The notes under the pieces are model-generated. The model saw nothing but the letters and a program-made list of their open reading frames with translations. It did not search any database and was not told the DNA's origin. A stretch of DNA of 64,000 bases, from positions 257,829 to 321,828 of the forward strand of contig NW_022985460.1 in the NCBI RefSeq assembly GCF_010093595.1. The letters run 5' to 3'. Positions 32,554-42,972 of this stretch are shown here, piece after piece. Position 1 is the stretch's first letter, and every line of letters starts with the position of its first letter. The DNA comes from Mytilinidion resinicola (taxonomy: Eukaryota; Ascomycota; Dothideomycetes; Mytilinidiales; Mytilinidiaceae). The position numbers and the translations under genes are program-made.

Positions 32554-35103
32554 ATGCTCACTCCAAATGCGGCGTGTACACAAGCAATCACCGCCTCTTC
32601 CTCCACCTCCACAATACACCTCCACAATACACTCACCATAGCCCTCCAGCCGCCACGGCTAGCGTACTACGCTACAGCGGAGGAAGCGCATATTGCTCTA
32701 CAAACGCACACCTTATTGCAGGGCTACGGGTTGGCCAAATATCGTACCAAACCGGACAAGACTATAGCAAAGACGACCCGAAAAATATGGTATATGTGTA
32801 CTTTTGCACGCCTTCACGTGCCTTAGAACTGTATACATGAGACTGGAAGCAAGAGAACCGGCTGTACTATAAAAGGAACTCTTACCCGACAGCCCGAAGG
32901 CATATAGATGTGGGAAACAACAGAAGCCTCTTATTTTAGCTATAAAGCTATACTTAAAACAACAGCCTTACCTGTACTACGTCGCCTTAAGCGTACAGAG
33001 GAGGTAAGAAAGGTTATTCGCGATAACCTCTCTAGTAGTGGTGCACCTGCAGCAACATATACAAAGCTGCTAAAGTAGGGGGTAAGTATTATAAAGGACA
33101 ATATCAACAATAAGCGCAAATTATACAGGAAGGAACTCCTTAAAGGCCTTAGTCCCATCCAGGCACTACTCCACACGTTAGAAACGTATGGCAGCGATAG
33201 AGAGGCGGGCAAGTTCTTCTACAGCTATTCACTGGATGATGAAAACCGCGTTAATTACCTCTTCTTTGCACACCCACAGTCGATTAAGAACTAGCTTCGA
33301 GATTACCTATTGTTTTATTCCGAGAGAGAAGGACCCGAACTACAACTGGGCAGCACAACAGCTTTACAAGCTCTTCCAAGCGTATTTGCTACGCCCACGC
33401 GTTTTCTATACAGATAAAAAAGCCGCGTTGAAGAAGGCCCTAAGAGCTAAGTGGCCGGGTGTCCCGCAGCTGCTGTATATATGGCATATCGACATGAACT
33501 TCGTCACCAAGCTAGCTGAGGTCTACAAGGAGGCACCTACGTACGAGGCAGGCAGCGCACCTCCTACACCTACAACAGATAAGGAGAGAGCTGCTGTACA
33601 GAAAAAGGAACAGGACAAAACGAGTGAATTCCTTGGCCGCTGGAGCGCTCTAGTCAGGAAGGTCAATCAGGATAAGTTCGAGAGTGAGTGGAAGAAGCTA
33701 CAGGAGGACTACAAGGAGAGGTGGCAGCTGATTAAGTATATGGATGATGAGTGGTGGCCGTGTAGGTGGCAGTGGGCGTACTGCTACACAAAGAGCACTC
33801 GACATTTTGGTACAGTGTAAGTATTTGCTTGTGTCCTATTTCTCAATCATTCTTCAAGCTATGCTCTTGCCCTCTTCAGCGCTGCTTGTTCTACACGACT
33901 GCAAACCCCTTGTGAAGTTTGGGCTTCAAATTCGCACNNNNNNNNNNNNNNNNNNNNNNNNNNNNNNNNNNNNNNNNNNNNNNNNNNNNNNNNNNNNNNN
34001 NNNNNNNNNNNNNNNNNNNNNNNNNNNNNNNNNNNNNNNNNNNNNNNNNNNNNNNNNNNNNNNNNNNNNNNNNNNNNNNNNNNNNNNNNNNNNNNNNNNN
34101 NNNNNNNNNNNNNNNNNNNNNNNNNNNNNNNNNNNNNNNNNNNNNNNNNNNNNNNNNNNNNNNNNNNNNNNNNNNNNNNNNNNNNNNNNNNNNNNNNNNN
34201 NNNNNNNNNNNNNNNNNNNNNNNNNNNNNNNNNNNNNNNNNNNNNNNNNNNNNNNNNNNNNNNNNNNNNNNNNNNNNNNNNNNNNNNNNNNNNNNNNNNN
34301 NNNNNNNNNNNNNNNNNNNNNNNNNNNNNNNNNNNNNNNNNNNNNNNNNNNNNNNNNNNNNNNNNNNNNNNNNNNNNNNNNNNNNNNNNNNNNNNNNNNN
34401 NNNNNNNNNNNNNNNNNNNNNNNNNNNNNNNNNNNNNNNNNNNNNNNNNNNNNNNNNNNNNNNNNNNNNNNNNNNNNNNNNNNNNNNNNNNNNNNNNNNN
34501 NNNNNNNNNNNNNNNNNNNNNNNNNNNNNNNNNNNNNNNNNNNNNNNNNNNNNNNNNNNNNNNNNNNNNNNNNNNNNNNNNNNNNNNNNNNNNNNNNNNN
34601 NNNNNNNNNNNNNNNNNNNNNNNNNNNNNNNNNNNNNNNNNNNNNNNNNNNNNNNNNNNNNNNNNNNNNNNNNNNNNNNNNNNNNNNNNNNNNNNNNNNN
34701 NNNNNNNNNNNNNNNNNNNNNNNNNNNNNNNNNNNNNNNNNNNNNNNNNNNNNNNNNNNNNNNNNNNNNNNNNNNNNNNNNNNNNNNNNNNNNNNNNNNN
34801 NNNNNNNNNNNNNNNNNNNNNNNNNNNNNNNNNNNNNNNNNNNNNNNNNNNNNNNNNNNNNNNNNNNNNNNNNNNNNNNNNNNNNNNAAGGCACGAGCTC
34901 AGAGGCAAGATAGTACTCAGCCTACGCCTCAGCCTACGCCTCAGCCTCAGCCTCAGCCTCAGCCTCAGCCTCAGCCTCATCCTCAGGCACAGAGGCTTAG
35001 CCGAGAGGAGCTTCTACGTCAGCTTGCGACGTATGATGAAGATATTGAGGCGGAAATTGACCGAGATATTGAGCAGGCGGAGGCGGTGATGCGAGGGGGC
35101 TAG
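32554..35103 (+). pseudogene. MULE-2 transposase, interrupted and internally deleted
   Basis: The N-terminal FAR1-like segment is read at 32641-32790 (YATAEEAHIALQTHTLLQGY, GLAKYRTKPDK). A helical part and RVNYLFFAHPQSIKN follow up to about 33287. The next sense frame begins directly with TSFEITYCFIPREKDPNYNW and PRVFYTDKKAALKKAL (second catalytic Asp) and PQLLYIWHIDMNFVTKLAE. The segment expected between them, holding DCTYKTN with the first catalytic Asp, is missing. After the N gap the C-terminus is read in frame: a Gln-Pro repeat and REELLRQLATYDEDIEAEID, with a stop at 35101-35103. Confidence 0.75.
33938..34887. other. assembly gap (950 N)
   Basis: A run of 950 undetermined bases inside MULE-2. 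Frames drawn across it are meaningless. Its left flank still reads as transposase and its right flank as the transposase C-terminus. Confidence 1.
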
Positions 35104-35554
35104 GCTCAATGCAAAGGAGCCGTAATAAGGTGAGGTTTTGACAGGTTTGGCATACTTGTAGACACGTAGGCACTTCTAGAATAGAATTTCTATTCTATAC
35201 TTAGACTTAGACTTATACTTATACTACGTGAGCTCGTACGTGAGGCTAAACGAATCGGTGAGGCTACAGAAGAGCAGAATGCTGCCAACCTATTTCACGC
35301 CGATTAGTATAGCCGTACGTGAGCTCGTACGTGAGGCTATACAAATCGGCGAGGCTGCACGAATCGGAAAGGCTGCACGCCAATTCGTATAGCCTCACGT
35401 GATGTATAGGTGAATAACCGGAGCTCCGGCGCAGTGCTCCGAGCCAATTAGAGGGCGGTGAAACGACAGGGGTTTAGGGGGTGTACAACTACTAGAAAGG
35501 GGGGTGTACAACTACTAAAAAGGGGGTGTACAGGTACTAGCGCCCTATCTAGAA

Positions 35555-36180
35555 GGGGAGGGATATTAGTATACCTCCTAATTACTCCGCATATACCCCC
35601 TTTTTCATTCCACGCACACCCCCCCTTTCGTTTGATCTTCTAATTGGCTGGAGCGGCTCGGAGCTTCGTCCGGAGCTCTATTCTCACGTGCATTTGCACG
35701 TGTAGCCTTTCTTATTCACTTAGCCGTACGTGAGCTCATACGTGAGGCTATACAAATCGGCATAGCTATATAGCCTCTCTATTTTACAGTGCATTCTTTC
35801 CGATTCGTGTGGCCTTACATATGAGCTCACGTACGGCTGTATATACGGCTGCACGAATTGGAAAGAATGCACCGTAGAACGGAGAGGCTGTATAGCTATG
35901 CCGATTCGTATGGCCTTATGTATAGTCTTACGTACGAGCTCACGTACAAGCTTATTTACGAGCTCACGTACAAGCTTACATGTGAGCTCATGTACGAGCT
36001 CACGTACGGCCTCGCGTATAGCATCACGTGCAGAGAGACGTAAAGGTGAATGCCCAGAGGAAGCTCCGCGTTGCTCCGAGCCAATTAGAAGGTGGTGAAG
36101 CGCCAAGAGGGGGGGGTGTGCGTGGAGTGAAAAAGGGGGTGTGCGCGGAGTGATTAGGGGGTGTGCCAATATCCCTCCCC
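35555..36180. mobile_element. non-autonomous MULE-like element (626 bp)
   Basis: Inverted ends start GGGGAGGGATATT and carry three units of the type GGGGGTGTGCGYGGAGTGA. Further in comes AATTGGCTCGGAG, which MULE-2 also has. The interior is made of palindromic GAGCTCACGTAC-type repeats (35,930-36,010). No transposase. It starts immediately after the right target duplication of MULE-2. Its own flanks, TATCTAGAA and ATTCTATAA, match at 6 of 9 positions. Confidence 0.75.
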
Positions 36181-36241
36181 ATTCTATAAGAGCGTTGTAA
36201 TGTTATTTAATTTTGTTAAAAAAAAAGGCGGTGTGCATAAG

Positions 36242-36957
36242 TTGATGAGCGTGCACGAGTTGGTGATCACTTCTACGTGTTGTCAAACTTGTTGTTTCCA
36301 GGTCCGATATGATGGCCTGCTCTCCCAGCCCTGGCATTGCGGACCAGATTAGGAATCTGGCCCTCGTCTCCCTCGCCATACATAGAAGTAGGACGCAGCG
36401 CAACTGTCAACATGGAACCAACCCTGCGATTGGCAGCCAGTACGATATCCTCCGCGACTGCCTTGGTATGAGAGTAGTAGTTGGACTGCTGCGGGTAGTA
36501 CAAGACTGGCAGGGTCTCATCCGCATTGATCAGAGGGTGATAATGGTCGTGTACAAGGGACGAGCTGGAGGTATAGATGAATGCCTTGACCATTCCTACT
36601 TCCTGTGCGCCCTCGATGAGATTCCGTGTTCCATCTATGTTGACCTTGTCTAGGATCGCGCGGTTTGTCTCGAAAGGATTCGGAGACGCAGTATGGGACA
36701 CCACAGTAGGCCGGACTTTCTGAAGCAAGGGGTCGATGGCACTCTTTGATGTAATGTCCGCTTGATGGTATGTGACACCAGACACGAGGTTCCTGTCGGT
36801 CTTGAGATCGAGCGCGTGAATTTGGTCGTGTTTGACTCCGTTGTCCAGTAGGTCTTGCACGAGGTGGTGGCCGAGGAAATCGGTGCCTCCAATTACCAGG
36901 ATCGGGCTATTAAAAGTGGTTGCGGCAGTAATATCCGCATTTAGAGTATTTATGCTC
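36242..36957 (-). pseudogene. truncated 3-beta-HSD/Erg26-like NAD(P)-dependent dehydrogenase
   Basis: Minus-strand reading: SPILVIGGTDFLGHHLVQDLL (Rossmann GGTxFLG with Asp for the usual Gly), VTYHQADITSKSAI, VVSHTASPNPFE, NIDGTRNLIEGAQEVGMVKA, FIYTSSSSLVHD, and the active-site YSHTK (YxxxK) near 36,446-36,480. It ends at FDNT followed by a stop; with a frame slip VEVITNSCTLIN continues briefly. The family (sterol-4-alpha-carboxylate 3-dehydrogenase and related enzymes) normally has ~350-370 residues; about 235 are present. No ATG precedes the Rossmann strand, and the 3' end abuts the MULE-like element, so the gene was probably cut by transposon activity. Confidence 0.75.
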
Positions 36958-37673
36958 TAGAAGAGGAGTTAACCCGTTTACTAGGTAATTATAAGGTCGT
37001 AAATCAGCTAGGGAGTGTAGGTGGTGCGAGTATGGTGTGTGTAGCAAAAGGCGTTGGTGGCATGTACGCAGCCTTAGAAAATTAGACGTGAGAAGTATAA
37101 GAAGCAGGGTTTATTAGCCATTTATTAAATTCGCTTTAATTTGTGCCCTTCCTTCCAGATTATCTCTAAACAGAAGAACCCTGTCTTGGATTTCATGAAG
37201 AGTAATAGGGCGACTATGTGCCTCCAGCTGAACGGGCACCTTCTATAGCATGAATGCCTGCAACTACTGTCATAGCACGAGTATCGGGTGGAGCCGAAAG
37301 GCCCAATAACCCTGATGTGCTCAATCTTGCATCCTCGAGGGCACTTCTGAGGGAAGAAACGACGGTTTCCTTCTAAAGCCCCCTGACTTAATCTAGATGA
37401 CGAGGAAGGGTATTCCCTACCTTGCGTCGGGTTGAGAGATTCTGTAAAGCTAGTCGTTGGGTTCGCCAATCGAATTCTGGATTTGCAGATTCGTTACCAA
37501 AGATAATCAATGCGGGCATTCTTGGGGATACAATCCATGCCTGACCTAAATGATCAGGTTGTTTGAAAGCCAGACAATTGGCGCAGCATTGCTAGCAGTG
37601 CCCGATAAGTTTGAACTTGGGGTCGATAGCGGAAGTTCGATATGGAATGTTAAGATCCGCTCGTAAGCCGTAT
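36958..37673. other. intergenic; one doubtful small frame
   Basis: A minus-strand frame at 37125-37469 contains seven cysteines (for example CPRGCKIEH, SCYDSSCRHSCYRRC) but starts with TTG and matches no family I know. It may be a decayed exon. No other content is seen. Confidence 0.3.
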
Positions 37674-38328
37674 TCATCCGTTCTTTGCAGCATCACAGGC
37701 AGCGACAAGCCGCTTGAGGGTGACCAGAACGTCCTCGCTGATATCTTCCCTAGCTCCTGGAGTCTTCGTGAATCGACCATATCGTAGATCGCTTAGATCC
37801 CCCACTGAGGTCTGGATCTCGGCTAGAAGAGCGTCAGATTCGGCCTCCATTGTCGCTATTTGGGACTCAAGCTCCGCAGAGGCGCGTTCTATCTCGGGGA
37901 CGACGGTGTGTATGGTGTGCGCGTCGCGGGGCGTGTGATTCTGCGAGGGACCGAAAAGCTGAAATAGCATTGGTGAGCGCGGCTCATATTGTTTGGGGAA
38001 GGTCTACAGCAAAGCATACCTCAGCTTCTCCATGGATTTCTTGCCCACCAAGCTCTGGAATGTCGACTTGATCAAATTTCTGCCGCGAGTTGAAGGTTGC
38101 GCGCCTCTGCTTCTCCCCTCTGTTGACTTCGGCAGCTATGTTGCGCTTCACATCGTCGGCGTCAATGGCGCGTTGGTGCTGTAGTTCGCGGTAGAGTACT
38201 TTTATTTCAGGCTCGGATTGGAGCGCGCGGGGAAATAGTTCGGTGAATTGACGGAGCGTCATGAAGGCGGGCAATGGAGCGGGAGGAAGTAAGAAGTTGC
38301 TGAGGATGGATGCTTCGGTGGGTGCCAT
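37674..38328 (-). CDS. NKP2: Cnl2/NKP2-family kinetochore subunit
   Basis: Two exons, 38328-38020 and 37958-37674 (61 nt intron, GTATGC...TTTCAG), encode 197 residues. The N-terminus MAPTEASILSNFLLPPAPLPAF, followed by MTLRQFTELFPRALQSEPEI and KVLYRELQHQRAID, is characteristic of fungal Cnl2/NKP2 proteins, part of the inner-kinetochore CTF19/CCAN (Mis6-Sim4) complex. The second exon is a predicted coiled coil (VVPEIERASAELESQIATME). Length suits the family. Divergent from EAF3 with 352 bp between the start codons. The start is the first ATG and begins the conserved region. Confidence 0.85.
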
Positions 38329-38680
38329 GGTAACAAACGTGAGCGGCGGTGGTGGTGATTTGTCGTGGATCGTGAAAGTGTTGAAGCTGTAGGCGTAGTG
38401 AGCAGTGTCGCTGGTCGGCTCGGACTGCCTCAGGGCGCGTCGACGCGTTTCGAGGGCGGCCAGAATTTCAGAGCCCCAGATCCACCTTTACCACAGCAAG
38501 CAACATCCATCTTCACCATCGCCATCTTGAAAACCCTCGCAAATTCTCCCAACGCCCTTGCGATTGCCTGTCCGCTGCATCCTTACTGGCGGGTCAGATC
38601 TCTGCGGTGGTGAAACTCATTTCTCACTCCTCATATTTGTGCGAGGCGATCAGCCTCCTTCATCCTCACAGCTTCACATC
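38329..38680. promoter_or_regulatory. shared upstream region of NKP2 and EAF3
   Basis: 352 bp between two divergent start codons. It must hold both promoters; I see no convincing TATA box or named factor site. Confidence 0.5.
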
Positions 38681-40033
38681 ATGGCGCCCTCATCGGAGCC
38701 CATGTACAAGAAAGACGAGAAAGCGCTTTGCTTCCACCATGAGCTTTTGTATGAAGCGAAAGTGTTGGACTCGAAGCTAGAGGATCCAGATGACAAGCGT
38801 AGTGCCTATCTTTACAAGGTGCACTACAAAGGCTGGAAGAACACGTGAGTCCCTCCTCCTCTTCAACTCTAGATATCTCGTACATCCTCTTCGCCGACTT
38901 ATAGGTCATTTCCTCTGTATCCAAATAGCCTTCTCGGTGCTAAACACATCTCTCTGCTCCTGTCAACTGCCCTTAGCCCAGTCGCTATATTTAATTTGAC
39001 TTGCACAAATACTTTGCCTCCTTAGTTTCGATTATAGCTTGATGACCTTCTTTCTAGGTGGGATGACTGGGTTCCGGAAGATCGTCTTCGAAAGCTCTCT
39101 CCAGAAAACAAAGAGCTCGCGCACAACTTGCGGCATGATATGCTACAAGCTCAGCGTAATCAGCGTAGTGTGCCAGCATCCAGCAAGAAGAAGACGCAGA
39201 GCTCGACTCGTGGGAGCGAGGAGCGACAGACATCCGTCGCGGCAGGTCCCAGAGGACAGAAGAGGGGTAGAGACTATGAGATCGAAAAGGTTAGTGAAGA
39301 TCACCAAACCAGTCATCAACTGCCACATTACATTAATCGAAGACGTCCTATTGCTCCGTCGAACCGGTCGTTTTGACATAAGGCATACTAACGTGAGTTC
39401 AATCTAGGAGGAATCGTTCCAAAGTCGCCTGGCCGTACGAATCTACACACCGGACAGGCTCAAGAGCTTGTTGGTTGATGACTGGGAAAATGTTACCAAG
39501 AACCAGCAGCTAGTTCACCTTCCATCGAAAAAGCCGGCATCGCTTATTCTCGACGAGTATTTCGAGTACGAGAAGGCTAGAAGGCGAGCGGGAAGTGCTG
39601 AATACGACATCCTCGAGGAAGTCGTCCAAGGATTAAAAGAGTACTTCAATAAGAGTCTGGGTAGGATCCTCCTTTACCGCTTTGAGCGGCAGCAGTTCTT
39701 CGAGATTCACGAGCGGATGGAGACTTCCGACGACACCTTGTCAGGGCAGCAGATTGTGGACATATATGGAGGAGAGCATCTTCTCAGACTGTTTGGTACG
39801 CTTTTGGCCTCATGCTCTAATTCACTACACTACTGACCGCCGAACGCTCAGTGTCAATGCCGGAGCTAATTGCGCAAACAAACATGGACCACCAATCGGT
39901 CAATCGCCTTCGGGAGGAGCTCAGCAACATGCTGAACTGGCTCTCGAAAGACGCGAATGTGAACACGTTTTTCACGGCCACTTACGAGAGTCCCGGACAG
40001 GAGTACGCCGACAAGAACCGTGGGGCCCACTAA
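38681..40033 (+). CDS. EAF3: EAF3/MRG15-type chromatin protein
   Basis: Subunit of the NuA4 acetyltransferase and Rpd3S deacetylase complexes that reads H3K36 methylation. Four exons join in frame: 38681-38844, 39058-39289, 39408-39795 and 39852-40033, giving 321 residues. The chromo-barrel is at ~13-75 ([41 protein letters not shown]), then a basic Ser-rich linker. The MRG domain runs from ~140 (VRIYTPDRLKSLLVDDWE, NQQLVHLPSKKPASLILDEY, LLYRFERQQF, EHLLRLFVSMPELI, NMLNWLSKDANVNTFFTATYES). The first intron is long (213 nt). Start: the ATG directly preceding the conserved chromo region. Confidence 0.95.
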
Positions 40034-40987
40034 GGAGATGACATGCAGAAGGTGGAACCACAGAACGTGATCGATGTCCGAGTCGATTTGGCTTAACCGA
40101 TGGACTGGCTGCTTTACTTCTCCGAGCACTTTTTAGTGGTTTTATTGATCCTATCTCAAAACTTGGATGGCGTGCGTGGATGGCTTAAGGAGTACTCTGA
40201 CCAGCCTGCGCGCGGCAACTCTTCACATTGCATTTTGCTTGCTGAGAAGAACACAGCACGGAACGGACAGGATGGCTGGACGCTGGTCATGCTTAAGTTC
40301 GGAGTACATTGGCAGTCATTCGGGGTTCTTCGGTGAAACCAAGTTACGGGCTTTACAGTTGCCCCGAAAGGAACGTTGTAATTTTAGAAGACAGGAAACT
40401 TTGTTTTAGAAGCTGAGCAAAACCATAGACCTTCACAATCTTGATGCGGAGAATAGCTGCAGAACGTGACCACTTTTGCAAGATAACATTGCGCGGCACC
40501 GAGTGATACCTGATTTGGCTACTTGGCGTGGTGTTCTTGTCTGGGCCTATTCAGCCCAACTCTCCTTTTTTGCGGAGAGATATATTCTAGTAGATTGTAC
40601 CCTTGTACATATCGGCATGGTGGTTCCGTGACAACACAAGCAAAAGCCTTTTCGACGCGCACTGCACCTGTGGCGTTTCTTGACTCGCGCCGGCTCGCTC
40701 CAGACGCCTCACTATTCGTCGGTGCTTGGTGATAAGCTTGCCGTCCAATGCCTGAGCTGACGAGCCCTAGCCTCGAGGCCGCCGATCCTCAGTGCGAATT
40801 CGATCAGCCGCGCGGGAGTGCTTTTTATCTCCCGCCCGCGAGAGTATGGACATACAACATTGAGCGCACTCGTTCCCCATCAGACGCCGTCAGACCTCTA
40901 TCATGCTCTTCGTGAGTGGTCATCATCCCCCCTAACTGGAAAGCAGTAGCCACGACACGGAGCATCGACTGGTCTTCCGGAGTGAGG
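40034..40987. other. intergenic, no gene seen
   Basis: 3' flank of EAF3 and upstream region of the membrane-protein gene. Short frames only. Confidence 0.4.
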
Positions 40988-42620
40988 ATGTTGCCTTTGG
41001 TGGTGGAGGCCTGGGTTTGGTAAGAGCTTTGGCAACCTTGTCATTATCAAGATCTTTAACACCTATAGGTATGGAGTCGTTGTAGTGGTTGCGCTGGCCC
41101 GCTTCGTATCCCGCGGGCTGCTTTTCGGCACGATCACGAAACTCCAAATCGATGACTGGATTATGGCGTTTACATTATGTTTATACACTGTGCTCGTTGT
41201 TTGCATCAACATCGTCGCTCATGCGAACTCCAATCTTCTCGTAAGGAATCATGGGAGCTATTTAGATTCGCAACTATTCAGAAGCTCATGTTTGACAGCC
41301 ACCGGGGTTTGATGTGAATCATCTTACTGCACAAGATATCAGAGACCGTGAGTACGGGAGTAAGATGATTTTGGTAGTCGAGCAATGCCAATGTTCTATT
41401 ATCTGTACGTACCCTGTATAGGTGCTCTTGCTGTCAATGTTCCTAGAATGCTGTTGAAACAAAACTTAAATTGTGTTAATTACAACAGCCTCTTAACTCG
41501 CGTTTCAGCCCCTTTTACAGTGGCATGAAACATTCGACGAGGCCAGAGAGGTGTCTTACACATGATCTAAGTGGCACTCGAGGAACATTGGCACTAGAGG
41601 ATCTAATATCTGTCTTAAGCCCCTTCAATGAGGATCCGCTAATGTGTTTCTCGGCAACTTAAGGGCTCTCAAAGGCGTGCTTACTGATAATGTACTATCG
41701 CCTTACATATAATCTTAAAGAGAACATCGTTATCAAGATACTAGTAGTATATGTGGCGGCTAGTTTCTTGATTATGGAAATATGCTACCTGGCGGTTTGG
41801 TGCAGGTATGTAGCCCTTGAGGGTATTCTACGTCATGTACTAACCCGGACTTCCTAGGCCATTCAGTAATTATTGGGCGGTACCCACGCCAAATAGTAGG
41901 TGTTATCGGGAACCCGTATGTCTGGTCCAGAATCTGACCATAGACATCTAGTCCAGTGCAGCGCAGCAACCCATCACCTCATCATGAATGCTGTCTTCAA
42001 CATCTCTTCCGACCTCTTGATGCTCGTCGTAGCTCTCCAAATGCTCATCCGAAGTCGGCTTCCCCTCCGTCGGAAAATTGTTCTATCGGGTATCTTCGGA
42101 CTCGTACGTAAACTAATGGGGCCCAACTGCGACGAGAATTCACTAACATGAACCGCAGGGAATATTTGTTGTACGTGACTTTGGTCCCCTGACGGCCCGC
42201 GGCGCTTATTTATTTACCATGCTCATTCACCGTCTAGATACTAGCTGCTGTTTTGAACAAGTATTACTCCTTCACCCAGCCTTTTGGGGGGGAATGGACC
42301 TATTGTATGAAACCCCAGCGTCGTTCATTCCCACAGCGACCCAACTTACACTTCACTTAGGGTACGTCCGCGAGTCATCAACCGCTCTCCTGGTAGCAAA
42401 TCTGCCGTTCTGCTGGACATTGCTTCGCCGTCTGTTTAATTTGCGTGCCTTTGATAGCGGTGGCGCTACTCGCTCTCAGCGGACTGCAACAACGAGAGCG
42501 ACAGGCCGGGTGGCTGATATCGATCGAATGAGCCGGATTAGCGAAGGAAGTGTTGGAGGTGCGAATTCCGCTACTCTCACACAGGACACCGACAACAGCC
42601 TCCAGCCGTTAAATGCTTGA
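40988..42620 (+). CDS. fungal rhodopsin-type (PTH11-like, non-CFEM) seven-helix membrane protein
   Basis: Exons inferred: 40988-41019, 41069-41240, 41299-41401, ~41662-41805, 41858-41899, 41962-42103, 42159-42170, 42238-42304, 42361-42620. Joined they read VALARFVSRG, LQIDDWIMAFTLCLYTVLVV, ANSNLLPPGFDVNHLTAQDI, RDREYGSKMILVVEQ, KACLLIMYYRLTYNLKENI, KILVVYVAASFLIMEICYLA, FSNYWAVPTP, AVFNISSDLLMLVVALQMLI, ILAAVLNKYYSFTQPF and WYVRESSTALLVANLPFCW. This is the fungal integral membrane family often called rhodopsin domain; its ligands are unknown. The C-terminal tail is Ser/Thr-rich. The third intron would be ~260 nt, and its downstream junction is off by one base near 41,665-41,675, so either that junction differs or the gene carries an indel. 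Confidence 0.75.
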
Positions 42621-42972
42621 AAAAGCGTTGACTGCATGACTATAGAAATAGAGAAGGCACATAGGAAGATAGAGGTGAAGGTACAAGCTAGCAGCAGTCC
42701 AGAGACTACGTAGCTTGAAATAACTACGCTAGAGAGAGAATACAGCTGCGATGACCGGCACGAACTGGGAATATAGGCGATTCATTTCCTTAGGATACCC
42801 CAAGCTTAAAGCTAATTGTATGTATTTCTAGCCTCATATACAGCTCGAGCTTTATCTTAGAATCGTATTTGTTGGTTAAGCAGCATCTGTGTGCGATCAT
42901 ACTATTACTAACCTAGACACGTCCACTGGGAGAGGGCGCCTGTGCTGATCAGCAAGATAACAATATCGTTGT
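42621..42972. other. convergent intergenic region
   Basis: 3' flanks of the membrane-protein and NRK1 genes; nothing else seen. Confidence 0.4.

Larger units (their letters stand above)
32396..35545 (+). mobile_element. Mutator-like element MULE-2 (about 3.15 kb including an N gap) with 9 bp target duplication
   Basis: Nearly perfect inverted ends of more than 100 bp (left 32396-32510, right about 35432-35545) start GGCGCTAGTACC and contain three units GTACACCCCC spaced ~25 bp apart with AGTAGTT between. TATCTAGAA flanks it at 32387-32395 and 35546-35554. Transposase remnant on the plus strand. Little RIP mutation compared with MULE-1, so it is younger or was spared. Confidence 0.9.

Noticed and set aside
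33744..35103. Long frames of 320-390 codons on both strands
   Set aside because: Produced by reading through 950 N; only the flanking real bases were interpreted.
17914..36200. A Starship-type cargo element or secondary-metabolite cluster
   Set aside because: No tyrosine recombinase with DUF3435, no synthase or P450 genes; everything readable belongs to LINE, pogo and MULE elements.
37125..37469. 114-codon cysteine-containing frame as a gene
   Set aside because: TTG start, no ATG before its last part, no known domain, and no splice partner found.
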